Assembly: GCF_045310675.1 (NCBI RefSeq) | Contig: NZ_JBJHZZ010000015.1 | Location: forward strand, 1 to 64,000 | Direction: 5' to 3' | Length of the DNA: 64,000 nucleotides | Source: Clostridium_AT stratigraminis | GTDB lineage: Bacteria > Bacillota > Clostridia > Clostridiales > Clostridiaceae | Shown: piece by piece, positions 8,559 through 16,811 of the stretch | Layout of the letters: the number at the start of each line of letters is the position of its first letter | How positions within the stretch are numbered: position 1 is the stretch's first letter | Translations under genes and position numbers: made by a program | Notes under the pieces: generated by a model | What the model was told of the DNA's origin: nothing | Database searches by the model: none | Seen by the model: the letters and a program-made list of their open reading frames with translations, nothing else

Positions 8559-9857
8559 TTAAAACAATTTACAATATATCTTTGGTTTCGCTAAAGAATA
8601 ATATTTCAGCATTTCTGTATATCCATCCCAGTTGTAGCTTTTCATATCGCTTCGCCGATTAAGTGTCTTACATAAAAATTGCTGTACCCTATGCAGAAAG
8701 TTTGTTATCCTCTTGCCATTGAAAGATACACCATAGTACCTATAATGTCCAACCAGTTTGAGATTTAATGCCTTTATCATTTCCTTAACTGGCACTGTCC
8801 TATTATCGTAAAGCCACTTTTTGGTGTCTTTCAGCTTTTGTCTAAATTTCTTACTGCTTGTTTGTAGCATGACACATGGATACCCTCTGCGACTTTTCCC
8901 GCAGTAAAACGTAAAACCTAAGAAATCAAATGTTTCTGGTTTACCTTCTCCCCGTGCTTTCCGGTTACTTTCTGCAAATTTACCGAACTCCAGTAATCTG
9001 CTTTTGCTAATCTCTAGCTCTAGATTGAACTTCCCCATTCTTTTCTTGAGTTCATCGTAATATTTCTCAGCTTCCCATTTATACTGGAACCCTGCTATAA
9101 AATCATCTGCATAGACCGTCAAAAAGTTATCTCCCTTTATATCTTTTGCCATAACAACCTTATACCACAACATCAGAGCGTTATGCATATAAATATTAGC
9201 TATTATTGGGCTTATAATATTTCCTTGGGCAGAGCCACCTGTACTTTCATCAAATACTCCGTCAGTTACTACTCCAGCTTTCAAGTATTTCTTAATCAGC
9301 CATAGGAAATTTGGGTCTTTTATGTATACTCCCAAGAATTTCATTATCCATTCATGACTCATGTTATCAAAGAAACCTTTGATATCCGCATCAACAATGT
9401 AGTTTATCTTTCCATTATACATTCTACTGTAAACTTCTTTAATAGCAGAATGACAGCCTCGTCTCGGTCTGAAACCATGCATATTACTCAAAAATCTTGG
9501 TTCATAGATTGCTTCCAGTATCTTCTTTACTGCTAGTTGTACCATCTTATCTTCATATGATGCAATTCCTAATGGTCTCACTTTGCCATTACCTTTCGGT
9601 ATGAATACTCTCAATGATGGTAAAGGTTTGTATGCCTTGTTCTTTAATCGTTCTACTAAATTAGATATATTTTCTTCTAGATTTACTTCGTATTCTGCTT
9701 TTGTAACTCTATCGATGCCAACTGCCTTCTTTCCGTCTAGCTCTATGTGGCACTTTCTTAACATATCTTCATTAATATGATGATAGAGTGAGGTGAATTC
9801 TGGTTTTCTCGTCTTTACTGATATTTCTGCTATTCTTCCTAATTTTGTTTCCATCAT
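8559..9857 (-). CDS. ltrA: group II intron reverse transcriptase/maturase (class C)
   Basis: The 432-aa protein has RT blocks in order: LRVFIPKGNGKVRPLGIAS (block 2), DADIKGFFDN (block 3), GGSAQGNIISPIIANIYM (block 4) and the active site LTVYADDFIAG (block 5). A basic maturase X domain follows, ending at YCKLF. No D/En domain is present, as in class C introns. It promotes splicing and reverse-splices the intron into DNA. The reading frame is intact, so the element may still be active. The start follows CAGGAG. Confidence 0.9.
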   Translation of the reverse strand: MMETKLGRIAEISVKTRKPEFTSLYHHINEDMLRKCHIELDGKKAVGIDRVTKAEYEVNLEENISNLVERLKNKAYKPLPSLRVFIPKGNGKVRPLGIASYEDKMVQLAVKKILEAIYEPRFLSNMHGFRPRRGCHSAIKEVYSRMYNGKINYIVDADIKGFFDNMSHEWIMKFLGVYIKDPNFLWLIKKYLKAGVVTDGVFDESTGGSAQGNIISPIIANIYMHNALMLWYKVVMAKDIKGDNFLTVYADDFIAGFQYKWEAEKYYDELKKRMGKFNLELEISKSRLLEFGKFAESNRKARGEGKPETFDFLGFTFYCGKSRRGYPCVMLQTSSKKFRQKLKDTKKWLYDNRTVPVKEMIKALNLKLVGHYRYYGVSFNGKRITNFLHRVQQFLCKTLNRRSDMKSYNWDGYTEMLKYYSLAKPKIYCKLF

Positions 9858-10464
9858 TTCTCCTGCCCCTGAGTACAGATGATGTGTCCTCAGAAAGATT
9901 GTTATTATGTAGTCCCCTTCCCTCCACTGGCATTACCCAGTCTCGCCGGTACTATGAGACTATCCGACTGCCTGTCATTCATTTGACATTCTCCGTTTTA
10001 TTGTTGTTTGTCATACTTATTGCTAAGAAACAACAGGCTCTCCCCAGTTGATAATTAACCATAGTGTAAAGCATGATTGGCCCTTTGACCCGGCAGTGCC
10101 ACATAGTTCTTGCCATTATGACCTATGTGATGTTGTTTTCCGCAGTAATTAATACGTCAACCATCTGGATGAACAAAATTTCGAGGCTCAATAGCATTTC
10201 AACCCTACTTTCTCGCTGTCTACGCTTAGCTACCACCATTACTGATGACAACTCAAGACTCGCTACTGCTGGTTGGCTAGACCTTATTCAGACAGGATTT
10301 CCACCTGTTAGGTTAATTACCCTTTGCTGGGCGCACAATTACTATTTATCGCATTTTAATAATTAATATTTTTAATATTTTCCCTTGATGTAATACTAAT
10401 CAATTTTGGTGAAGTATGACAAAATACTGAAACTTCAAAGAACAGCCCCGATATTGCCATTTCC

Positions 10465-10578
10465 TATAACGTACCTAACTCCCGACGTTCTTGAGCCTTA
10501 GATAACTCCTATCTTAGTCTGAGGAGGTGGCTTTGGCGCTCTTCTCAAGCCAAAGCGGACTGGAATGTTTTGTTAGTC
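10465..10578 (-). repeat. attC-like site 7
   Basis: TAACG at 10467-10471 and GTTA at 10572-10575. The inner arms ACTCCCG and CTGGAATG pair less well than in the other sites. The internal stem CTTAGATAACTCC ... GAGGAGG is shared with attC3. Confidence 0.7.
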
Positions 10579-10637
10579 TATGGACCTCGTTTACTTTTCA
10601 TATTGGATTTCAAAAAATGAAATCATTAAGTAAACCC

Positions 10638-11106
10638 TTATTTGTTTTTCCTTACTATCCATTCATCATGTTTGCTTTCTCTTTCCGCAATGTAACCAAG
10701 AGGTAAGTTTGCCAGCAAGCCAATAGAAGGGTCAATTGTATAAATGTATTTTAAACTAACAAGCATTGCATCTTCTACTTTCGTTTCATCACCAGAGTGA
10801 AATTGCCATCCTCCATCATCTTCATCATGTGAAACGTACAGTATATCTTTTCTGTTCTTTATGATATGTGTTGAAGTAAAAACAGCTACGTTTTCAGGAT
10901 CTTCAAAGGGCCAGTCCATGGTTTCATCTCTCCCGTCTATATGATTAATAATATTATAGAGTTCCATTGGGCTCATTCTCTTGATTTTGTCTTCTACTTT
11001 TCTATTGTATCCGCGATCATTGGAATCTAGAGTATTTTTTCTCTTCCATCGATATTGGTTAATGAACGCTCCAAATTCCTTTCTAATTTTTTTGAATTAT
11101 ATGCCA
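10638..11106 (-). pseudogene. DUF2185/Imm33-like protein, frameshifted near the start
   Basis: The open frame from 10976 gives a 112-aa DUF2185-like protein (VFTSTHIIKN ... GGWQFHSGDE). The same frame continues upstream without stop and reads protein-like sequence (KEFGAFINQYRWKRKNTLDS). A good start, ATG at 11104-11106 with GGAGG upstream, is in another frame and stops after 26 codons. The two frames meet at a run of seven A (11087-11093, T on the + strand); eight would restore one protein of about 155 aa. This is a homopolymer frameshift, a slippage site, or a sequencing error. DUF2185 proteins are often immunity-type proteins. Confidence 0.65.
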
Positions 11107-11181
11107 TAATGCCTCCATCTATTGATTTAGCACGAATCTCTTAAAAACTAGTGAGCTTGGGATAGTTACATTGTCTTTCGA

Positions 11182-11292
11182 CTAACGTTTCGAATTTCCG
11201 ACGCCGAGAAGCTTAGAAACTCTTTTCTTAGCTTCGCAGGTGTAGCTTGGCTGTCTTTTCAAGCCAAACTGAACGGAAATTTTTTTTTATAT
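11182..11292 (-). repeat. attC-like site 8
   Basis: Short-class site. TAACG at 11183; arms AATTTCCG and CGGAAATT pair perfectly. The right core is degraded to TTTA (GTTA elsewhere), inside a run of T. Confidence 0.75.
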
Positions 11293-11490
11293 GTAGTTTT
11301 AACAACTGCGCTTTGAGCAAATCCTTTTTTTAATTAGTTAAACAAAGTTTAAATATTACGCTTAAAGATAAGAAATTTCTTAATGAACTTCATATTTTAT
11401 ATAACAAATTTACTCTAACCTGTTCCCACACTTAACTATCTATCCCTATTATTTTTTTACTTTTAGATTAATCTAAAATATTCTGATTAA

Positions 11491-12309
11491 TTATTTCTTC
11501 TTTAATCTTGTTAATGCGTTTTTTGCATCTGTATAAGTAGGCTCAATATTAAGAGCACTCTCATAATCTTGTATAGCCTTGCTCTTCTGACCAATTCTTT
11601 CATAGATATATCCTCTCCAATAGTATGAAGCTGCAAAGTTAGGAGAAAGTTCTATGGATTTATTAAAATCAGATAATGACTCAGAATTCTTTTTCAAGGC
11701 TCCATAGGATATTGCTCTTAAATAATAGGCCATACTGTTTTCGGGAGTTAATTCAATTGTTTTAGTAAAATCATTAATTGAATCTAGAATTTTACCTTGT
11801 TTTTGATATGCCCATCCTCTATTCAAATATGCAATGTCAAATTTCGAATCGAGTGCAATAGCTTTACTACTATTCTTTATCGCTTCATCAGCGTTGCCTT
11901 GATCTAGATTACATTGGCTAAGAAAGGAGTATGCATCAGGATAGTCTGGCTTAAGTTCTATAGATTTTCTAAAGTCGCAAATAGCATTTGTATAATTACC
12001 AATGTTTAAATAGGCTGCGCCACGAAAACAATAAGCTCCATAGTCCTTGGGATTTGATTTTACTAATGAATCAAAGTATTTTATTGCACCAGTACTATCG
12101 TTGTTTGTTGAAAAATTATTGTACTTTTCTATATAACTTGGCAAGTCGATTTTCAAATTATTAGCTTCTGAGGTTTGAGCATTATTTGAGTTGGCATTAG
12201 CTGGAGCAGTCTCACTTTCTTTACTATTACTACTGCAACCAGCAACACTAAAAGTTGATGCCATTGTAAGTGAAAGAATAATAACCCACCTTTTATATCT
12301 AGTAATCAT
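11491..12309 (-). CDS. TPR-repeat lipoprotein (272 aa)
   Basis: The signal peptide ends in the lipobox FSVAGC, followed by a Ser/Asn/Ala-rich linker and then about six tetratricopeptide repeats from residue 60 to the end. Repeat signatures such as AYCFRGAAYLNIGNYTNAIC and AYLNRGWAYQKQGKI are clear. TPR arrays bind protein partners, so this is probably an extracytoplasmic scaffold. AGGGGGATATC precedes the ATG. It is the only gene between attC8 and attC9. Confidence 0.8.
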   Translation of the reverse strand: MITRYKRWVIILSLTMASTFSVAGCSSNSKESETAPANANSNNAQTSEANNLKIDLPSYIEKYNNFSTNNDSTGAIKYFDSLVKSNPKDYGAYCFRGAAYLNIGNYTNAICDFRKSIELKPDYPDAYSFLSQCNLDQGNADEAIKNSSKAIALDSKFDIAYLNRGWAYQKQGKILDSINDFTKTIELTPENSMAYYLRAISYGALKKNSESLSDFNKSIELSPNFAASYYWRGYIYERIGQKSKAIQDYESALNIEPTYTDAKNALTRLKKK

Positions 12310-12422
12310 GATTGATATCCCCCTATATCACTAAAAAAATTTTTATTACACTATATTTATAATTTATAATAATATAACTATAAAAATCTATGAAATAGCA
12401 CTATGTTATTCGAAAATTACAT

Positions 12423-12531
12423 ATAACGTTTCGTGTTCAAGATGGCGAGAGCCTTAGATACTTCTTATCTTAGGCTCACAGGTGTGCTTTGCAGTCTTCT
12501 CATGCAAAGCGAACTTGAATATATTGTTATA
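12423..12531 (-). repeat. attC-like site 9
   Basis: TATAACG at the left and GTTATACG at the right. Inner arms GTTCAAG and CTTGAA pair, with the standard A:A mismatch and an extra A on the right arm. Confidence 0.85.
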
Positions 12532-12625
12532 CGTAGTTTTCACCTCTAAACTTTGGCCTATGTCTTCTATTTCCATCTACACTTACTTAAATATTACAGG
12601 ATACTTTTTGATAAAAAAATTAATA

Positions 12626-13175
12626 TTATACTAATTTTGCATGTTCAGTCTTATAGTCTTCCTTTTCCATCAAATATGAAGGGTGATATAGTCCTGTAGA
12701 TTCATAATATTCATCATGTGTATAAATAAATCCAAGTTTCTTAAGCAAATTAGCAGATGCTAAATTTTTAGGATTGTGTCCTGCAAAAATCGCATTTACT
12801 TTAAGAGTTACAAATGCATGCTCAATAACCGCCAAACATGCTTCTAGCAAATCCTTTTCCCCAATACTTATCTTTCAAATGTATTCCTAATTCAAGAATA
12901 TTGTTTTCAGAATCATATGGTCGTAAACCACAGCACCCTATATTCTTATTGATATCTATGCAGTAAATAGGCCAATATTGAATATTGTGATTATTAAATG
13001 TTTCTATTTCCTTTTTAAGTCTTTGCTGTATTTGTTCTTTTGACATTCTACCTTCAGATGAAATATACTTTGTTACTTCTGAGTTACCCCAAAGTTCTAG
13101 AGCATCAAGAATATCCTTTTCACTCCATACTGAAAATCCTAATCTCTTTGTTTTTAGAAAAAACTCTCTCATCAT
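12626..13175 (-). pseudogene. GNAT acetyltransferase, frameshifted
   Basis: Two overlapping frames together make one RimJ/RimL-type N-acetyltransferase. The first (from ATG at 13175) runs to LKDKYWGKGFAR, the acetyl-CoA loop, and stops at 12822. The second continues with EACLAVIEHAFVTLKVNAIF and NLASANLLKKLGF, the rest of the GNAT fold. The junction reads GCTAGAAGCATG where GCTAGAGAAGCATG would give GFAREACLAVIEH. Loss of one GA pair therefore explains the break. It fills a single cassette between attC9 and attC10. Confidence 0.75.
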
Positions 13176-13244
13176 TTACTCTCCAGTTAATATTAAAAAA
13201 ATTCCTAAAACTTTTTTTATATCACTTTGTTACAAAAATTACGT

Positions 13245-13437
13245 ATAACGTTTCGTGTTGCCGACGTTCCTGAACCGGACCCCATAGGAATACCCCTTGG
13301 CTGCGCTTGCGCCGGTAAAGGACTGCGCCTTGGTAAGCCACCTGTCTTTAACCTTTATATAGATTATAAACCATAAATTTACACATATCTATATAAAAAA
13401 ATCCACCTTCCAAGGCGGACGGCAAAATTTTGTTATC
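13245..13437 (-). repeat. attC-like site 10 (long class)
   Basis: Long-class site with TATAACG at 13244-13250 and GTTA at 13432-13435; arms GTTGCCG and CGGCAA. The interior is nearly identical to attC6, 14 and 18. Confidence 0.85.
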
Positions 13438-13590
13438 TGATGAGCTATGTTATGACTTTCTTCATGCAAAAAGATTTCCAAATAAACAATTACTTAAAAT
13501 CATCATAAAAGAAAATAACGACCTAAAATAGCCGTTATCACTTTATCATTTTCTCATAAATGCGCTTCTATTACTACCCATGAAGTATTC

Positions 13591-13629
13591 AAAAGCCCCT
13601 CAATGCAATTAACTACATCAGGGGCTTTT
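13591..13629 (-). terminator. intrinsic terminator after 13657-13917
   Basis: Stem AAAAGCCCCT with AGGGGCTTTT around a 19-nt loop, followed by T residues on the minus strand. It lies just after the stop of the 86-aa gene, so this cassette carries its own terminator. Confidence 0.7.
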
Positions 13630-13656
13630 TCAAAAATTACTTATTTAAAAAGAACT

Positions 13657-13917
13657 TTAGTAAAGGGTAGGAACCGGATAGCATGCAACTTGATCAATAA
13701 ACTCTGGATCAAATCCATAGAACGTCCAATTTTGTCCAGTCCATATATAACCCGAAACTTCTCCATATTCTATTCTTGTTGGATAAAACCAAAAAGGTTT
13801 CCCCCTTTTGGGCCATACATACGTATATGAGTTTACGCAGTCAATGATATATGAAACTCTTGGTTTTTTAGGGATATTTGTTGGCGGTGGAGAATTCGGT
13901 GGTCCGAATTGTCTCAT
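13657..13917 (-). CDS. hypothetical protein (86 aa), Pro/Tyr/Trp-rich
   Basis: A small aromatic-rich protein opening with a proline-rich segment (RQFGPPNSPPPTNIPKKP) and containing CVNSYTYVWPKRGKPFWFYP. It resembles short clostridial proteins of unknown role. No signal peptide. GGAG stands eleven bases before the ATG and a terminator follows the stop, which supports it as a real gene. Single-gene cassette between attC10 and attC11. Confidence 0.65.
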   Translation of the reverse strand: MRQFGPPNSPPPTNIPKKPRVSYIIDCVNSYTYVWPKRGKPFWFYPTRIEYGEVSGYIWTGQNWTFYGFDPEFIDQVACYPVPTLY

Positions 13918-14111
13918 ATGTTTTCACTCCTTTTAAAAATCCTATCTGATTATTATATGAGTGAAGTCATTCTGTTGTTCATATATATTATAATAGCTCA
14001 TGCAAAAGTGTATCTAATCTTTGCAATATGAGTGCGTCACAATAACTTACCAATCTGACATAAGAAGTTTCCTATATTACGTTGATATATTTTAATAAAC
14101 ATAGCTTTTCA

Positions 14112-14306
14112 GATAACGTCTCGTGATGCCGACGTTCCTGAACCGTACCCCAGAGGAATACCCCTTAGCTACGCTTGCGCCGGTGAAGGAATGTGCCTTG
14201 GCTAGTCATCCATTTTCATTCTATATATAGATTATAAACCATATTCTTACACTGTTCTATATAAAAAAATCCACCTGTCAAGGCGGACGGCAAAATTTTG
14301 TTATGT
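14112..14306 (-). repeat. attC-like site 11 (long class)
   Basis: TAACG at 14114, GTTATG at 14301. Left arm GATGCCG, right arm CGGCAA; one base of the arm pair is changed compared with the GTTGCCG sites. Confidence 0.85.
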
Positions 14307-14387
14307 GATGTTTTAGAGCTTTTACTATTTATATAGCGTAGTCTTGCACCATAAAAATTATATTTTGTATTTGGGAATAAAAGAAAA

Positions 14388-14501
14388 TTATAAATTTTTA
14401 TTTATATATATTCTTAATGCTTTAATTAGAAGATAAATTAAACAAATTACTACCACGATCGGTATAATCATAATAAGTAACAACAAAGATACCTTGGTCA
14501 A
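14388..14501 (-). CDS. possible small hydrophobic peptide (37 aa)
   Basis: A TTG at 14501 after GGGATGG opens a 37-aa frame ending at TAA 14388-14390. An upstream in-frame TTG at 14531 would add ten residues. The translation is one hydrophobic helix (about 25 residues of Leu, Ile and Val) with a short basic end. This is typical of small membrane peptides or type I toxins, but no antisense RNA is evident. It shares the cassette with the MazG-like gene. Confidence 0.35.
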   Translation of the reverse strand: MTKVSLLLLIMIIPIVVVICLIYLLIKALRIYINKNL

Positions 14502-14567
14502 TAAATTCCCATCCCCTTTTAATAAGTTCAACTTACTTTATTACTCCGTTGCAATATAAACTATACC

Positions 14568-14933
14568 TTACTTAAAGTTTTTATATTGCTCTTCATAATC
14601 TCTATTCATGTTTTTCAGAAATTTCTTTAGATAAATTTTAGAAAACTCTTCAGATGAAATGTTAAATCTATTTAGTACATCCATAAAATACATTAAGACA
14701 TCCCCTAATTCCTCAACAAAATGCTCTCTAACATCTGGATTGTCCATAATTTCTGTCTCACCTTTTTTCTTTATGATTGAAATAGACTCTCCAATTTCTT
14801 CAATCATGTAAAGAATAAATGATTTTGCATATTCTGGCTTCATAGGCGACCATGAATCACTATGTTTTTCCCATAAGTCATACGATAACTTTAACATCTC
14901 TGATACTTTTAAATCATTTTCTTTAGTACCCAT
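14568..14933 (-). CDS. MazG-like NTP pyrophosphohydrolase
   Basis: The 121-aa all-helical protein has the MazG/dUTPase metal-binding motifs: EEIGE at residues 45-49 and EELGD at 74-78, in the EExxE ... ExxD spacing that coordinates magnesium. The family hydrolyses non-canonical or excess nucleoside triphosphates to monophosphates. Small MazG-like proteins are common in integron cassettes and phages. GGGAGG precedes the ATG. Confidence 0.75.
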   Translation of the reverse strand: MGTKENDLKVSEMLKLSYDLWEKHSDSWSPMKPEYAKSFILYMIEEIGESISIIKKKGETEIMDNPDVREHFVEELGDVLMYFMDVLNRFNISSEEFSKIYLKKFLKNMNRDYEEQYKNFK

Positions 14934-15038
14934 TTGTTTTTCCCTCCTTGCTTCATAATAACTTGAAATTTCGATATATTGTTTACATAAATAATTCCTA
15001 AATACGTAAACATAAACTCCCTTAGCTCTAAAATTTCA

Positions 15039-15156
15039 CATAACGTCTCGTGTTGCCGACGTTCCTAAACCGGGCCCCAGAGGAATACCCCTTGGCTGCG
15101 CTTGCGCCGGTGAAGGAATGTACCTTGGCTAGCTACCTGTCATTAACCTTTATATA
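15039..15156 (-). repeat. attC-like site 12 (right half deleted)
   Basis: TAACGTCTCGTGTTGCCG begins at 15041 and homology to the long class continues to about 15156 (TTTATATA). There it breaks into the MerR gene. The AT-rich centre, the right arm and the right core are missing. Same type of half-loss as attC3. Confidence 0.75.
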
Positions 15157-15325
15157 CAATGAATTTTAAAGTAGTAATCTGCTGAAGTTTTAAAAAATCC
15201 TCTTCACAATAAACTCTGTAACCAGAGTCGCTCTTAGATGAAGGTTTAAGTAAACCAATCTTATCATAATGAAGTAATGTTTTTATTGATATACCTGCTC
15301 TTTTTGAAAACTCACTTATCTTCAA
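15143..15325 (-). pseudogene. MerR-family regulator, C-terminally truncated
   Basis: Starts at TTG (15325) after AAGGGGCGG. The first 50 residues are a normal MerR winged HTH (MKISEFSKRAGISIKTLLHY, then DKIGLLKPSS and GYRVY). The protein stops at residue 60 because the frame enters the broken attC12; the last residues (IVYKG) are encoded by attC sequence. The dimerisation helix and effector domain are absent. It keeps its own MerR-type promoter. Confidence 0.7.
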
Positions 15326-15346
15326 GATACCGCCCCTTTTAGAGCT

Positions 15347-15377
15347 ATTGTAATATCCTACCTTAGGTCAGGGTCAA
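15347..15377 (-). promoter_or_regulatory. MerR-type promoter with 19-bp spacer
   Basis: On the minus strand TTGACC (15377-15372) and TACAAT (15352-15347) are separated by 19 bp, the over-long spacing activated by MerR proteins. A dyad ACCTAAGGT lies in the spacer. It immediately precedes the MerR-like gene, which points to autoregulation before that gene was truncated. Confidence 0.6.
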
Positions 15378-15475
15378 TATATATTAAATATATTAATATT
15401 AGCAAAATAATACTTATAATAGTCAAGTAAAAACAAACAGAAGCTCCAAAGAACGACCCCGATATTGCCATTTCC

Positions 15476-15584
15476 TATACCGTCTCTTGTTCAAGACACC
15501 GAGAAGCCTAGAGCGACTGCACTTGGCTTCACAGGTGTGCTTTGCAGTCTTTTCATGGAAAGCGAACTTGAACATATTGTTATA
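15476..15584 (-). repeat. attC-like site 13
   Basis: Short-class site with a variant left core (TACCG for AACG) at 15478-15482 and GTTATAGG at the right. Arms GTTCAAG and CTTGAAC pair perfectly. Confidence 0.8.
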
Positions 15585-15597
15585 GGTTGCGGCAACC

Positions 15598-16158
15598 TTA
15601 ATTCTCATTTTTTAAATTTTCACTACATCTTTTTAAAAAGCCTAGTATGACTAATGTAAGTATAATTGCTATTATAAAAAGTACGATAATATAAACTACG
15701 GCTAATGGAGGTATGAAAATTAAGATATATGAAAACAATACTGCAATCTGAAACATCTTGTATTGATTCCATCTTTCATTAGACTCTTTCATTAAATCAA
15801 ATTCTTCTCGTTTCTCCGCCATATCCTTAATTCCCATAAATAAATTAAATACAATTAATAAATTTAGCACAAAAGATGCAATTCCAATAGGGATACTAAA
15901 TATCCCCAATGGGCCTAAATTAATACCTCCACCTTGGGCAGGAGTTTGGTAAATTGAAAATATTGATAATATTATCATGGGAATATTATATTTTGCAGCT
16001 ATACTAAAATAGCTACTACTTGAAGCAAGCTCAACAAACCCGGAAGCAAAGAATAAATAGCCAACTATATCTGGTAAAATATCAAAGCCTTGAATTCTGA
16101 AACTGAGCATTATAAATATAAATCCCCAATACAATTTATTTATCCCACTTTCATTCAT
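15598..16158 (-). CDS. multi-pass membrane protein (186 aa), unknown
   Basis: Five hydrophobic segments are visible (about residues 7-25, 30-45, 50-65, 75-105 and 135-175), with a charged loop KEEFDLMKESNERWNQYK before the last pair. I do not recognise the family. AAGGGGG precedes the ATG. It is alone between attC13 and attC14. Confidence 0.6.
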   Translation of the reverse strand: MNESGINKLYWGFIFIMLSFRIQGFDILPDIVGYLFFASGFVELASSSSYFSIAAKYNIPMIILSIFSIYQTPAQGGGINLGPLGIFSIPIGIASFVLNLLIVFNLFMGIKDMAEKREEFDLMKESNERWNQYKMFQIAVLFSYILIFIPPLAVVYIIVLFIIAIILTLVILGFLKRCSENLKNEN

Positions 16159-16259
16159 ACAATTACCCCCTTATATTGAATTAACTTGTATTATTTTACT
16201 GTTTCCTGTAACTATTCTCTCAAAAGGTTTCAGAGAACAGCCCCGTAATTGCCATTTCC

Positions 16260-16455
16260 TATAACGTTTCGTGTTGCCGATGTTCCTGAACCGGACCCAA
16301 GAGGAATACCCCTTATCTGCGCTTGCGCCGGTGAAGGAATGTGCCTTGGTTAGCCACCTATCTTAAACCTATATATAGATTATAAACCATAAATTTACAC
16401 ATATCTATATTAAAAAATCCACCTACCAAGTCGGACGGCAACATTTTGTTATGTG
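16260..16455 (-). repeat. attC-like site 14 (long class)
   Basis: ATAACG at 16261-16266 and GTTATG from 16448; arms GTTGCCG and CGGCAA. Its left flank carries the cassette-start sequence ATTGCCATTTCCTATAAC seen beside attC7. Confidence 0.85.
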
Positions 16456-16706
16456 AAGTTTTAGAGCTTTTATTATCTATATGCGTAGATTTACCAGAAA
16501 ATTATATTATGTGTTTCTTAATATAAGAAAAAGGCGAAGTAACTATAGAAATTGATAATACGAATAATGTTCTTTGAAAATTAAATTATGCGGTGAAAAA
16601 ATAGTATGAAGAACCTCTGCAATCTATAAGATTTATGGGGATTATTTACCATTAAATGATATAATTAGAAGTAGTTGAGACATAATAGTATTTTTCCGCG
16701 AAGGAG

Positions 16707-16790
16707 ATGATTGAATTTATGCTAATACATGTTGGTACTAAGAAATATGAAGGAACATTGCGTCATTTTTTTATCAGGATGGAGAATAGT
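16707..16790 (+). pseudogene. possible C-terminal fragment of a GNAT gene
   Basis: Upstream of the TraB-like gene, and in the same frame, the + strand reads GTKKYEGTLRHFFIRMEN. This resembles the C-terminal strand of GNAT acetyltransferases (KxEGTLRxHFIRNG). No domain precedes it, so it would be a relic. The rest of 16456-16706 shows nothing recognisable apart from AT-rich sequence. Confidence 0.3.
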
Positions 16791-16811
16791 ATAAAGGGGA
16801 GTGGAACAAAT

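Larger units (their letters stand above)
8467..10336 (-). mobile_element. group II intron, class C (bacterial IIC)
   Basis: On the minus strand the 5' end reads GTGCGCCCAGCAAAGGG, the usual class C start. The 3' end has domain V at 8506-8539 (34-nt hairpin beginning GAGCCGTATGCGGG) and then CTACTCGAC at about 8467. The encoded RT/maturase lacks an endonuclease domain, as class C introns do. Class C introns insert after hairpins, and one sub-lineage targets attC sites. Here the upstream exon ends in an AT-rich stem-loop inside a cassette rather than in an attC. The element looks full length. The exact 3' boundary may be off by a few bases. Confidence 0.85.

Noticed and set aside
8559..9857. 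The reverse transcriptase as a retron or diversity-generating element
   Set aside because: It has YADD, a maturase X domain, and lies within a class C intron with a full domain V and intron 5' end. No retron ncRNA or variable repeat is present.
10073..10366. Plus-strand frame at the 5' part of the intron
   Set aside because: It lies across the structured intron RNA and translates to no recognisable protein.
13040..13273. Plus-strand frame over the GNAT gene start
   Set aside because: It runs antisense to the acetyltransferase and into attC10; no support for translation.
15423..15650. Frames on both strands across attC13
   Set aside because: They translate attC sequence. Similar attC-derived frames (for example 1101-1373, 5435-5689) repeat the same peptide because the sites are repeated.
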